Of a DNA stretch of 64,000 nucleotides, positions 27,178 through 35,939 are shown piece after piece. The stretch spans positions 62,001 to 126,000 of the forward strand of contig CAVUWY010000002.1 of the NCBI GenBank assembly GCA_963745405.1, in the 5' to 3' direction. The notes under the pieces were generated by a model, which worked only from the letters and a program-made list of their open reading frames with translations, had not been told where the DNA came from and did not search any database. This DNA comes from C-114 sp963745405 (GTDB lineage Bacteria; Chloroflexota; Limnocylindria; Limnocylindrales; CSP1-4). A program made the position numbers and the translations under genes. The first letter of the stretch is position 1. Each line of letters starts with the position of its first letter.

Positions 27178-28194
27178 TCAGCCGGGGTGCTGCTCGTCGT
27201 GGCCGCCGAATTCCTTGCGCATCGCCGACAAGAGCCGGTTGGCGAACTCCAATTCGCCGCGTGACTCGAAGCGGTCGAACAGGGCAGCCGAGAGGACGTG
27301 GGCCGGGACGCCCTCGTCGATGGCGGCGAGCATCGTCCAGCGGCCCTCGCCGGAGTCGGACACCCGGCCGTCGAACTCGTCGAGGGTCGGCGAGACCGAC
27401 AGGGCGTGGGCGGTCAGGTCGAGGAGCCATGAGGCGACGACGCTGCCCCGTCGCCAGACCTCGGCGACGGACGGGACATCGATGTCGTACTGGTAGTGGG
27501 CCGGCTCGCGGAGCGGGGTCGTCTCCGCGTTGACCGCCCGGTCGGCCCGCCCGATGTTGGCGTGGGCGAGGATGTTGAAGCCCTCCGCGTAGGCGGCCAT
27601 GATCCCGTACTCGATCCCGTTGTGGACCATCTTCACGAAGTGCCCGGCGCCGGCCGGTCCGCAGTGGAGGAAGCCCTGCTCGGCGGCCGACGGGTCGCCG
27701 CTCCGCCCCGGCGTCCGGTCCGCGGCGGCGATACCGGGAGCGATGGTCCGGAAGAGCGGCTCGAGCCGGCTGACGACGTCCTCCTCTCCGCCGATCATGA
27801 GGCAGAACCCGCGCTCGAGCCCGAAGACGCCGCCGCTCGTCCCGATGTCGACGTAGTGGATGCCCCGGCCGGCCAGCGCGGCGGCCCGCCGGATGTCGTC
27901 GTGGTAGTAGCTGTTGCCGCCGTCGATGATCGTGTCGCCCGGCGACATCCGGGCCGCCAGCTCGTCGATCATCGCCTCGGTCGCGGCGGCCGGGACCATG
28001 ACCCAGGCGACGCGCGGCGGGGTCAGGCGGGCCACGAAGTCGTCGAGATCGTTCGCCCCGATCGCCCCTTCGGCGGCCAGCCCCTGGACGGTGGCCGCGG
28101 TCCTCGTCCAGACGACGCACTCGTGTCCGTCGCGCATGAGCCGGCGGACGATGTTCGCGCCCATCCGCCCGAGGCCCACCATCCCCAGCTGCAT
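27178..28194 (-). CDS. gnd: 6-phosphogluconate dehydrogenase (decarboxylating), short form
   Basis: This enzyme of the pentose phosphate pathway oxidises and decarboxylates 6-phosphogluconate to ribulose 5-phosphate. The 338-residue protein has the Rossmann motif GLGRMGANIVRRL, substrate-binding DGGNSYYHDD, the catalytic-region GTSGGVFGLERGFCLMIGG, and GHFVKMVHNGIEYGIM with the catalytic Lys and the His-Asn pair. The length fits the short NAD-preferring form (about 300-340 residues, GndA/YqeC-like) rather than the 470-residue form. A GGAGGTGGCGAG site precedes the ATG. Confidence 0.92.
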   Translation of the reverse strand: MQLGMVGLGRMGANIVRRLMRDGHECVVWTRTAATVQGLAAEGAIGANDLDDFVARLTPPRVAWVMVPAAATEAMIDELAARMSPGDTIIDGGNSYYHDDIRRAAALAGRGIHYVDIGTSGGVFGLERGFCLMIGGEEDVVSRLEPLFRTIAPGIAAADRTPGRSGDPSAAEQGFLHCGPAGAGHFVKMVHNGIEYGIMAAYAEGFNILAHANIGRADRAVNAETTPLREPAHYQYDIDVPSVAEVWRRGSVVASWLLDLTAHALSVSPTLDEFDGRVSDSGEGRWTMLAAIDEGVPAHVLSAALFDRFESRGELEFANRLLSAMRKEFGGHDEQHPG

Positions 28195-28314
28195 CTCGCC
28201 ACCTCGATCGCCGTTCGTCGCCTGCCCGCCAAGGATACGGCCGGGCGGAGTCCGGACGTGTCGGCTAGCATCCACGGGCAAGCCCGCCCCGCCACCGTCG
28301 CCGAAGGACGAGCC

Positions 28315-29346
28315 GTGACGTCGCCCGCTCCCCTCCCCCGCCCCCTCGGGGCCGCCGAACTCCTCCGCGCCGTCGGCCTCATGGCCGACGGGCCGGTGAC
28401 GTGGGGCCGCCCCGTCCAGTCGAGCCGGCCGGGCGTCTACGTGGTCGAGTGGTCCGAGGGGCTCGCCGACGCACCGGTCGAGCTGACTGCGGTCGGTAGC
28501 TGGATCGAGCGGCTGCCGGCCTTCCGCCTCGACGGCCACCGCCCGACGTCCCGCGAGGTGGCGGCCCGGCTCCACGAGTTCTGGCTGCCCGGCCAGACCG
28601 TCCTCTACGTCGGGATGACGTCGGCCTCGATCGGCGGTCGGGTCGGGGCGCTCTACCGGACGCCCCTCGGCGATAGACGTCCGCATGCCGGCGGGGCCTG
28701 GCTCAGGACGCTCAAGGGCCTCCCTCGGGCCCGCATCTGGTGGGCCGAGACCGACGCGTCGGAGGAATACGAGGACGCCATCCTGTCGGCCTTCGCGGCG
28801 TCCGTGGACACGTCGCTCGAAGCCGCCCCTCGCCTGCGCGACCGGACCGTCATCCTCCCGTTCGCCAATCTCGAGGACGCGACTGGCTCCCGCAAGGCGC
28901 ACGGTCTCAGCGGGACGGTGGAGCCGCGACCGCCCGAGGACCCCGCACCCGGCTCGACGGTCGTCGACGTACCCGCGGGCGACGCCGACGGTGCCGCCGA
29001 ATCGGGCCGCGCCCGACCGCTCGAGCCGCGACCGGCATCACCGAGCGCGGCGACCGCGACCGCCGGAGGCGGGACAGGCGCGGGCGGCACGCGCCCGACC
29101 GGGACCGCTGCGAAGGTCGATCTCGAGGCCGTCAACCGGGCCCTCCAGTCGATCGCCTGCCGCCGCCTGGCCCGCGAGCTCACCGTCGCCGACGCCGCCG
29201 CGGAGCTCTCGGCGCTGGGCCTCCTCCGCGGGATCCGCGGTCAGCCGGTCGCAGTCCTCCGGGACCTCCTGAAACAGGGTCTCATCGCCGGCGGCGTCCA
29301 GGACGCCGATCGGCGCTGGACGATCCGCTGCCTCTCGCCCGGGTGA
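28315..29346 (+). CDS. GIY-YIG-like nuclease-fold protein with variable C-terminal half
   Basis: The 343-residue protein has GVYVVEWSEG (about residue 41) and VLYVGMTSASIGGRVGALY (about 97), matching the paired GIY and YIG strands, with an Arg in the following helix and a conserved-looking Glu in EYEDAILSAF. A Pro/Ala/Gly-rich linker (about 205-265) leads to a small helical C-terminal domain (LELTVADAAAELSALG-like, with LLKQGLIAGGVQ). The long insert between the GIY and YIG strands is unusual, so nuclease activity is uncertain. It lies next to the 3' end of the eCIS operon, but on the opposite strand. GTG start at 28315. Confidence 0.6.
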   Translation: MTSPAPLPRPLGAAELLRAVGLMADGPVTWGRPVQSSRPGVYVVEWSEGLADAPVELTAVGSWIERLPAFRLDGHRPTSREVAARLHEFWLPGQTVLYVGMTSASIGGRVGALYRTPLGDRRPHAGGAWLRTLKGLPRARIWWAETDASEEYEDAILSAFAASVDTSLEAAPRLRDRTVILPFANLEDATGSRKAHGLSGTVEPRPPEDPAPGSTVVDVPAGDADGAAESGRARPLEPRPASPSAATATAGGGTGAGGTRPTGTAAKVDLEAVNRALQSIACRRLARELTVADAAAELSALGLLRGIRGQPVAVLRDLLKQGLIAGGVQDADRRWTIRCLSPG

Positions 29347-29371
29347 AGCCGGCGCGGCGCTGAGGTCTCGG

Positions 29372-31087
29372 CTACGGAGCGCCGTTCAGCTGGACCTCGC
29401 TGATGGCGCAGTCGTCGAACGGACTGCCGGCGAGGGCGGTCTTCTTCGAGGCGTACGTGTCGACGATGGTGATCCGGACGACCGAGTCCACCTTCCCCGA
29501 GATGCCGATCTTCTGCGACTTGAAGACGTCCTTGAGCTCCCACGGTTGGTCCGGGCCGCTGTCGAAGCGGACGAGGATGTGATGGGGCCTGAGGTTGCCG
29601 AAGTAGTTCGCCGAGGCGGCCTGCGCCCCCGCCCAGATCGTGATCGACTGGATGTCGGCCGGCCCTCCGACGAAGAGCTCGATGTACTGGCCCTTCTCGA
29701 TCGCCTTCCCCTCCTGCCAGCTCGTCGACAGGTTCCCGTCGATCGCCTGCGGCGCGGCGTACTTCGCCAGATCGCCGAGCGTGGACGAGGCCTTGGCGTT
29801 GGTGATCGGGACCGTGACCGTCGTCTGCTTGGCCGACGGACCCGGCGAAGCCTTGGCCGATCCCGATGGCGCCGATGCGTGGGCGGCACCGCTCGACCCG
29901 GCTGACGGCGCGGCCGTGGCGCCCGAGCCGCCGAGGCCGCCGCGGAGGAGGACGGTGCCGCCGAAGCCGAGAAGGCCCGCCGCGAGGAGGATCGGCACGA
30001 GGAGGACGAGGCGGAATGAGCGGGCCTTCGGCGTCGACCGCACCACGGGGGTCGGGACCGGAGCGACGAGCAGCGTCCCGCACGACTTGCAGAACCGGCG
30101 GGACGGCTCGTTCTCGGTGGCGCAGGCCGGGCAGATGATGCCGGCCGGTCCGGCCGGGCGGACGATCTCCTCTGGCGGCCGGACGGTCTGGATCTCGGTC
30201 CGCTCGGTCTCGGTCTTGGCCCACGGCGTGTCGATCGGTCCGGTCGGGGGGGCGGTCCGGACGACCTCCGTGATGGCCTCGGGTTCGACGGCGAGTGGAT
30301 CGACGGGCGGCGGGGTGAACGCGGGGGTGGAGCCGCCCGCGGCGGCGACGGCGCCGGCCCCGGCCGCGGCCGCACCGGCGGCGGCTGCACCGCCGGCGAT
30401 GAGCCACGGAGCGGGCGTCGCAGATGTCGGGGGAGATGCAGGCGTCGGTTCCTCGACCGGCGCGGGGGCCGGGGCGACGGGCGGCGGGGCCGGGACCACG
30501 ACGGGAGCCGCCACGACCGGCGGTGGCGGCGGTTCTGCCGGGTGCGCTGGAGCCACGGCCGGCTCGGGAGCTGGCTCGGCCGCTACGGGCACGATCTCCT
30601 CGGCGGCGGCCTGCTCGGCGGGCGCGAGTGGATCTTCGGCCGGCGGCACCGAGGCGCCGGGGAGCGGCGCGGCCTCACTCGGGACCGCATCGGCGGCGGC
30701 GAGCGCGGCCGCCGTCGCGGCAGCCTTGTCGGTGCGCCATCGGCGGGCCTTCGGGCCATCCTTCTCGGTGGACTCGACCGGTGTCGCGGCCTCGGGCTCG
30801 GGTACCGCCGGAGGCGCCGGCGGGATAGCCGCTGCGGCCGCGGGGGTCGGAGGCGGCGTCGGAGCCGCGGGCGGCGTCGGAGCCGCGGGCGGCGGCGGAG
30901 CCACAGGCGGCGGTTCAGGCGCGGGCGGCGACGGAGCCGCGGGCGCAGGCGCCGGCTCGGCGGGAGTCGGTTTCGCGGCGGGCGGCGTGACGGTCGCGGC
31001 GATCGGGAGCATCGCCCCACAGGACCGACAGAACCGACGACTGGCTTCGTTCTCCAGCCCGCAATCCGGGCACAGGCGAGTCGTCAG
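29372..31087 (-). CDS. eCIS operon terminal gene: zinc ribbons, TM helix and discoidin-like domain
   Basis: The 571-residue protein has a zinc ribbon at residues 6-25 (CPDCGLENEASRRFCRSCG) and a very long Pro/Ala-rich linker with a Gly/Ala hydrophobic patch near 230. A second zinc ribbon lies at about 317-340 (CPACATENEPSRRFCKSCG), a TM helix at about 357-380, and a C-terminal domain (about 430-571). That domain reads YAAPQAIDGNLSTSWQEG and GQYIELFVGGPADIQSITIW, a discoidin/F5-8-type or NADase-type glycan-binding pattern. The topology places the binding domain outside the cell. The start is unclear: a CTG overlaps the previous stop (CTGA), and no ATG or GTG lies nearby in frame. It is the last gene of the operon and could anchor or receive the particle; this is inference. 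Confidence 0.7.
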   Translation of the reverse strand: MTTRLCPDCGLENEASRRFCRSCGAMLPIAATVTPPAAKPTPAEPAPAPAAPSPPAPEPPPVAPPPPAAPTPPAAPTPPPTPAAAAAIPPAPPAVPEPEAATPVESTEKDGPKARRWRTDKAAATAAALAAADAVPSEAAPLPGASVPPAEDPLAPAEQAAAEEIVPVAAEPAPEPAVAPAHPAEPPPPPVVAAPVVVPAPPPVAPAPAPVEEPTPASPPTSATPAPWLIAGGAAAAGAAAAGAGAVAAAGGSTPAFTPPPVDPLAVEPEAITEVVRTAPPTGPIDTPWAKTETERTEIQTVRPPEEIVRPAGPAGIICPACATENEPSRRFCKSCGTLLVAPVPTPVVRSTPKARSFRLVLLVPILLAAGLLGFGGTVLLRGGLGGSGATAAPSAGSSGAAHASAPSGSAKASPGPSAKQTTVTVPITNAKASSTLGDLAKYAAPQAIDGNLSTSWQEGKAIEKGQYIELFVGGPADIQSITIWAGAQAASANYFGNLRPHHILVRFDSGPDQPWELKDVFKSQKIGISGKVDSVVRITIVDTYASKKTALAGSPFDDCAISEVQLNGAP

Positions 31088-31695
31088 GACTTCGCCCTCC
31101 TGGTCCGCACCTCGATGACGTAGCCGGCGTGTGCCGGCTTCGCGAGCTCCACGATAGCACGGAGCCGTCCGAGCTCCGCCGCCGATGCCGGGCCGTCGAT
31201 CACGACCCGGAACGTCGGCTTGACCGGCTGGCCGCCGACCACGGGCGTATCCGCCGTCTCGACGCTGGCCGCCTCGTCGATCACCTCCGGCACCGCGCCG
31301 AGGTAGGCGGTCAGGTATTCGGTCATGCCCCGCTTCGTTCCCCGCCAGCGATAGAGGACCACCGCCGACGCCACGAGCCGCCGACGCCGGTCGATGTCCC
31401 ACGTCTCGTCGAGGGCGATGTCGAGCCAGCCCGCGAGCCAGCCGAGGAATTCCTCGGACGTCGTGAACGGGTCGAGGTACGCCGCGAACGAATCGAGCGT
31501 CTCGATGATCGGCCACAGCGACGGCTCGAAGATGCCGAGGAAGCGGCGGAGGAACGGGTCGCCCGACAGCGGCTCGCCGAGGATCGGTGCCAGCAGCTCC
31601 GGCCGCCCGGTGATCGGCGAGACCGGGATCGGTGTGGCGAGCGACTCGGCGAGATCGTCCCAGCGATCCGAGTCGACCGTGGCGAGGAACGTCAT
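31084..31695 (-). CDS. eCIS/phage tail protein I-like (baseplate-associated)
   Basis: The 203-residue protein has the conserved core FLRRFLGIFEPSLWPIIETL, then LDPFTTSEEFLGWLAGWLDI and the R-W-R-G-T-x-x-G motif in YRWRGTKRGMTEYLTAYLG. This is typical of gpI-type tail proteins and of the contractile-injection family represented by Afp12 and its relatives. Such proteins connect the baseplate wedge to fibres. It overlaps its upstream neighbour by ATGA and is followed by the zinc-ribbon protein rather than by a recognisable fibre gene. Confidence 0.88.
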   Translation of the reverse strand: MTFLATVDSDRWDDLAESLATPIPVSPITGRPELLAPILGEPLSGDPFLRRFLGIFEPSLWPIIETLDSFAAYLDPFTTSEEFLGWLAGWLDIALDETWDIDRRRRLVASAVVLYRWRGTKRGMTEYLTAYLGAVPEVIDEAASVETADTPVVGGQPVKPTFRVVIDGPASAAELGRLRAIVELAKPAHAGYVIEVRTRRAKS

Positions 31696-33656
31696 GCCGG
31701 CTTCACCGTCACGTCGTGGGTCGCCGAGCAGACGATCCCGGTCGGCGGGACCTCGAGGCGTTCGACGGCGGCCGTCGAGGAACCCCGCTCGAGGTCCGTC
31801 GGCGCGAGGACGGCCGACTCGACATAGGCGACCCCGTCGACCGTGCCGAGGACGGCGAACAGCTCGCCGACGTGGATCGGCCGGCCGAATGGCCAGCCGG
31901 ACCCCGCCGGGCCACCGGTCCACGGCGAGCAGTAGCGGTAGAGGGCCGCCTCGGCCCGGGCCCGGACGGCCTCGGGGTCCGCTCCGGGCGCGCTGCGGAG
32001 CGCGGTCGTCACCTTGACTCCCACGAGGGTCGGCGGCGAGACGACGACCCGGGCGGTCAGGAGACGGCGGTTGTCGAGGTAGCGGGCGACCTCGTCGCGG
32101 AGCGCCTGGCTCGGCCGGAGCTCGTCGATGGGGACCGCCCGGATGGGGTCGGCCACTCGCGGCACGACGAGGACGGCGATCGTCCCGGCCGGCGGCCTCG
32201 ATGGATCGTCGTCGGCGCCGGGCTGGATGCAGGCGACCCGGGCGACGTCCCGCGACGCTTCGACGGCGAGCGACTCGAAGTCCTCGGCCGTGACGGCCCG
32301 ATTGCGGGCCTTGAGGATCCGGGGGCCGCGCTGGAGGGCATTGGCCAGCTCCTCGGCATCGACGCCGCCGCGGGCGGCCCGGCGGTTGACGACCCGGTCG
32401 ACGTACGGGATCGCCTCCCGGAGGACGGTGATCGTGCCCGCCCCGACGTTGCCGATCCGGCCCCCGCCGATGCGGTATTCGCGCATGCGGAGGAGCGATC
32501 CGGTGACCGGCAGGCGGCCGAACTGGCGGACCGACCCGTCCGGCTGGCGGACCATCGGTCCGAAGCGGATCTCGCCGCTTGCGGCGTCGAGCGTGTAGTG
32601 GGCGTCACCGGCGTCGGAGGCCGAGAAGTCGTCGACCTCGGTCCACGCCTCCCAGGCCCCGTCCGGCGGCCGGACCTCGAGCACCTCGTCGGGTTCCCGC
32701 GGGAGGACCGGCGCGAACCGCGTCCGGAAGGACTCGGCCGGCAGGCCCTGCGACCGGCCGAGGAGCTCGGTCCGGACGAGCTGGGCGTGCATCGCGTCGA
32801 CGGTCCCCCCGACCGCTCGGGCGACGGCCCCGCGGAGCTTCGGAGAGCGCGAGTACGTGCTCCCGTCCGGCGCCGTCACGACCCGGCAGCGGATCCACCG
32901 GGCGGTGGTGTCGCCGAAGCGGGCCTCGGTCTGGCCCCGGTCGACGTGGACGACGACCTCGCCGGTCCAGTTGAGGGCCGACGTGTCGTCGCGCTCGACG
33001 TCACTGAGCTGCCAGTGATCGCCGACCCACGTCTCCCAGACGAGGGGCGGATGGTCGGGGTCCCCGCCGATGCCGCCGACCTCGAGGTCGAGGAGCAGGC
33101 TGATGGCGTGGCTCGCCTGGCTGTTGGAGAAGCCGAACAGGAGCTGCTCGTCGACGGCCGGGTTGGGGTCGGTGAAGGCGAGGAACGGCTTGGCTGCCCG
33201 GAGCGCGTCGAAGTGGTCGACGAAGCGCTTCCCGTCCGTGCTCGAGAGGCAGGCCACCATGACCGGCGGCTCGACGGTCATCCCCTCGTCGACCCGGAAG
33301 ACGATCGGTGCCTCCTGGTCGCGGCGGACTGTCGCCACCTCGACGCCGGCCGGGATCTGGATCGGGCCCGAGGCCGGAGCCGACAGCCAGAACGTCATCG
33401 GCACCCGCGCCGGAGCGGGCGGGAAGAGGCGCAGCCCGATCAGCTCGAGGAACTTCACGTAGTGGCGGTCGGGGACGCGGTTGAGGCGGTAGAGGAGCTG
33501 GTCGGTCATGTAGGCGAACAGTTCGACCAGCGCGACCCCGGGGTCGCTGACGTTGTGGTCGGTCCATTCGGGGGCCAGCAGCGGGATCCGCCGCTTCGCC
33601 TCGTCGACGAGATCCTGGAACGAGCGGTCGTCGAGCCTCGGGGTCGGCAGGGTCAT
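31692..33656 (-). CDS. eCIS baseplate wedge protein (gpJ/Afp11-like)
   Basis: The 654-residue protein begins PRLDDRSFQDLVDEAKRRIP and WTDHNVSDPGVALVELFAYM, the signature of putative baseplate assembly proteins of the gpJ/Afp11 family. The middle contains beta-rich domains. The C-terminal part has GRIGNVGAGTITVLREAIPY and AVTAEDFESLAVEASRDVAR, the usual end of the gpJ core. In a particle it forms the wedge ring between gp25 and the gpI-like protein, which are its neighbours, with 4-bp overlaps on both sides. I chose the ATG at 33656 because a conserved N-terminus starts there. Confidence 0.92.
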   Translation of the reverse strand: MTLPTPRLDDRSFQDLVDEAKRRIPLLAPEWTDHNVSDPGVALVELFAYMTDQLLYRLNRVPDRHYVKFLELIGLRLFPPAPARVPMTFWLSAPASGPIQIPAGVEVATVRRDQEAPIVFRVDEGMTVEPPVMVACLSSTDGKRFVDHFDALRAAKPFLAFTDPNPAVDEQLLFGFSNSQASHAISLLLDLEVGGIGGDPDHPPLVWETWVGDHWQLSDVERDDTSALNWTGEVVVHVDRGQTEARFGDTTARWIRCRVVTAPDGSTYSRSPKLRGAVARAVGGTVDAMHAQLVRTELLGRSQGLPAESFRTRFAPVLPREPDEVLEVRPPDGAWEAWTEVDDFSASDAGDAHYTLDAASGEIRFGPMVRQPDGSVRQFGRLPVTGSLLRMREYRIGGGRIGNVGAGTITVLREAIPYVDRVVNRRAARGGVDAEELANALQRGPRILKARNRAVTAEDFESLAVEASRDVARVACIQPGADDDPSRPPAGTIAVLVVPRVADPIRAVPIDELRPSQALRDEVARYLDNRRLLTARVVVSPPTLVGVKVTTALRSAPGADPEAVRARAEAALYRYCSPWTGGPAGSGWPFGRPIHVGELFAVLGTVDGVAYVESAVLAPTDLERGSSTAAVERLEVPPTGIVCSATHDVTVKPA

Positions 33657-34246
33657 CGGGAGCCCTCCTGCGGCGGTCGGGCGGCGGAGCTGGAGCGTGA
33701 CGATGCGGCGGGCGCCGCGGCGGACGCGGTCGAGGCCGGGACGGCCGATGTCGTCGCCGGGATCGCGGCCGGGGCGGCGGGGCGGTCGGCCGGCGGTTCC
33801 TTGGCGGCCGCGGCGTCGGCGGCGGCCGTGGCGGCGACACCCTCGGCCTCGCCGGGGATGAGGTAGAAGGGGAAGACGAGGCTGCGGCGGTCGTGGGTCG
33901 CCCGGATCGTGTAGTCGACCTCGATGAGGACGATCGCCGGATCGTCCTGGCTGGCGCTGCCGCGGACGTCCTCGACCTCGATCCGCGGCTCCCACCAGCC
34001 GAGCGCCTCGCGGACGTGATGGCCGGCCATCGTCCAGGTCGTGGCGTCGTTCGGCGCGAAGAGCAACTCCCAGATCCGGCAGCCGAACTCGGGTCGCATG
34101 ACCCGGGCTCCTCGCCGGGTCCGGACGATGAGGACGATCGCCTGGCGGATCTCCTCGTCGCCCTCGACGATGGCGATGCCGCCCCGGGGGTCCACGCCGA
34201 GCGGGAACGCCCAGCCCCGGCCGATGAGGTCGAGTGAGACGGGCAT
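33653..34246 (-). CDS. eCIS baseplate protein gp25/GPW-like (Afp9-like), with disordered tail
   Basis: The first 135 residues match the GPW/gp25 fold: RGWAFPLGVDPRGGIAIVEG, IRQAIVLIVRTRRGARVMRP, the E-F-G-C core and RIEVEDVRGSASQDDPAIVL. This lysozyme-like wedge protein anchors the sheath to the baseplate. The last 60 residues are an Ala/Pro/Ser extension absent from typical gp25 proteins (about 130-150 residues). A 57-bp gap separates it from the spike gene, too short for a PAAR gene. Confidence 0.9.
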   Translation of the reverse strand: MPVSLDLIGRGWAFPLGVDPRGGIAIVEGDEEIRQAIVLIVRTRRGARVMRPEFGCRIWELLFAPNDATTWTMAGHHVREALGWWEPRIEVEDVRGSASQDDPAIVLIEVDYTIRATHDRRSLVFPFYLIPGEAEGVAATAAADAAAAKEPPADRPAAPAAIPATTSAVPASTASAAAPAASSRSSSAARPPQEGSR

Positions 34247-34303
34247 GTCAGCCGCCCTCCCCGGACCGCGCTCGGGTCATCCGGCACATCGCTCGACTCC
34301 CGC

Positions 34304-35938
34304 TCAATTGAGCTTCACCTGCGTCCCTGACACCGTCACGTTCCCGCCGTTGGCGGTCACCTCGACCGCCTGGCCCTTGAGGGTGAGCGTGCCGGTCGCG
34401 CTGACCGTCAGGTCGCCCTGGCTGGCGACCTCGATCTTGTTGTTGGCCGCGTCCCAGGTGACCTTGTTGCCGGCCGAATCGGTGATGACGATCGACTTCG
34501 ACGAATCCGAGTCGTCGAGGAGGATCGTGTGGCCGACCCGGGTCTGGAGGATCCGCTTCTGGACCGCCCCGTTGCCCGAGATCGCATCGGAACCGAGGGG
34601 CGACGCGTCGACCCCGTTCCACATCGCCCCGAGGACCACCGGGTTGTTCGGATCGCCCCGCTCGAAGACGACGAGCACCTCGTCGTCGACCTCCGGCACC
34701 AGCTGGAGTCCGCGCCCCGGCCCGGCCATCGGGCTGACGAGGCGGGCCCAGGTCGACTCCTTGTCGTCCGAGAGCCAGGGGAACTTGACCTTCACCCGGC
34801 CCCGGTCGTCGGGGTCCTTGACGTTGGTGACGATGCCGACGACGGGCCCATTGCGACGCGGATCGGGCGTGGCGCCGACGGCGGTGAGCTCCACGAGCGT
34901 GCCCCGCCGCCGACCGCGGACGCTGAACCGCGTCTCGTAGCCGGTGCCCGGCGAGACGGTGTGAGACGAGGAGGTCACCTCGTAGGTGCCCGACAGCCGG
35001 TCGCCGAGGCCCCCGATCTTGACCTTGGCGCCCGCCTTGATGGCCGGATCGCCGAAGGCCACACCGTCGGCGCGGACGATGCCGCTCGTGACATGGTCGA
35101 GGGCCGCCCGGGCGACCGCCTCGGCCTCGGACGAGTCGGCCACCGGGTGGTCGGTGACAAGGGCCGTCGCCGACCCGAAGGCCGACGAGCGGATGTCCCC
35201 GGACTGGACGCCGATCGAGGGAGCGGCCGTGCTGTCGCTCACGGTCGCGGTGATGGCCTTCTTCTGGCCCGGATCCCAACCCCGGACCTCGACCTCGCTG
35301 ACCTGGTCGGCGGCCGTGAGGCGGACGGAGAACGACAGGAGCTGCTCGCCCCAGGCGAGATCGACCGTCTGGGCTCCGGCCCCGGCTGGCGGGCCGTAGT
35401 GGATCGTCTTGTCGTCGGCGACGAGCTGCATCCCCGTCAGGAGGGCTCGCTGGGCGATGAATTCGTAGTCGGTCTGGTTGTCCTGGATCAGGTACGGGTG
35501 GCGGGCGTCGGCACCATCGATGTCCGCCTGCAGCCCGGCGTCCGAGGCGATGCGGCTCACGACGTCGCCGTCGCTCACCTCCTGGAACGTCCGGACGCGC
35601 CGTCCCCGATGGAGCCGATGCGAGCGGTCGAAGGCCTGGATTACGACCCGGGCCGTGCCCGGCCGCTGCTCGAGCTCGAGGGCCACGATCTCGCCGATGC
35701 CGATGCGGACATCGGCGTCGTCGACCGCCACGAGCACCTCGAGCTCCGTTCCGACGGCCAGCGACGCATCGTCGATCCACTGGATGCCCGGGTCGGCGAG
35801 GACGACGGTCATCACCGTCGGCAGGTGGAGGTTGTCCTCGACGACGACCTCCTCGATCGCCTGGTGTAGCTCGTCCGGCGCGCGGGAACCCCCGAGCTTG
35901 AGGGTGCAGGTATGAAGGATCGCCGTCGCCGTCGGCAT
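34304..35938 (-). CDS. eCIS spike protein, VgrG/gpD-like (Afp8-like)
   Basis: The 544-residue protein has an N-terminal gpD-like module (ELHQAIEEVVVEDNLHLPTV; RTFQEVSDGDVVSRIASDAG). An OB-fold gp5-like module follows (PVVGIVTNVKDPDDRGRVKV, KFPWLSDDKESTWARLVSPM, ERGDPNNPVVLGAMWNG). The end is a beta-helical spike with repeating short strands (DLTVSATGTLTLKGQAVEVT, GNVTVSGTQVKLN). It forms the central trimeric spike at the tip of the tube. No fused effector domain follows the spike. The start at 35938 is 1 nt from the LysM gene stop. Confidence 0.95.
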   Translation of the reverse strand: MPTATAILHTCTLKLGGSRAPDELHQAIEEVVVEDNLHLPTVMTVVLADPGIQWIDDASLAVGTELEVLVAVDDADVRIGIGEIVALELEQRPGTARVVIQAFDRSHRLHRGRRVRTFQEVSDGDVVSRIASDAGLQADIDGADARHPYLIQDNQTDYEFIAQRALLTGMQLVADDKTIHYGPPAGAGAQTVDLAWGEQLLSFSVRLTAADQVSEVEVRGWDPGQKKAITATVSDSTAAPSIGVQSGDIRSSAFGSATALVTDHPVADSSEAEAVARAALDHVTSGIVRADGVAFGDPAIKAGAKVKIGGLGDRLSGTYEVTSSSHTVSPGTGYETRFSVRGRRRGTLVELTAVGATPDPRRNGPVVGIVTNVKDPDDRGRVKVKFPWLSDDKESTWARLVSPMAGPGRGLQLVPEVDDEVLVVFERGDPNNPVVLGAMWNGVDASPLGSDAISGNGAVQKRILQTRVGHTILLDDSDSSKSIVITDSAGNKVTWDAANNKIEVASQGDLTVSATGTLTLKGQAVEVTANGGNVTVSGTQVKLN

Positions 35939-35939
35939 G

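Noticed and set aside
31632..33866. 744-residue frame opposite the baseplate genes
   Set aside because: It has Arg/Asp/Gly shadow composition, and the opposite strand carries conserved gpJ and gp25 sequences with coupled overlaps.
34247..34303. A PAAR tip gene between gp25 and the spike
   Set aside because: The gap is 57 bp, far too short for a PAAR protein of about 90 residues, and no frame there matches.
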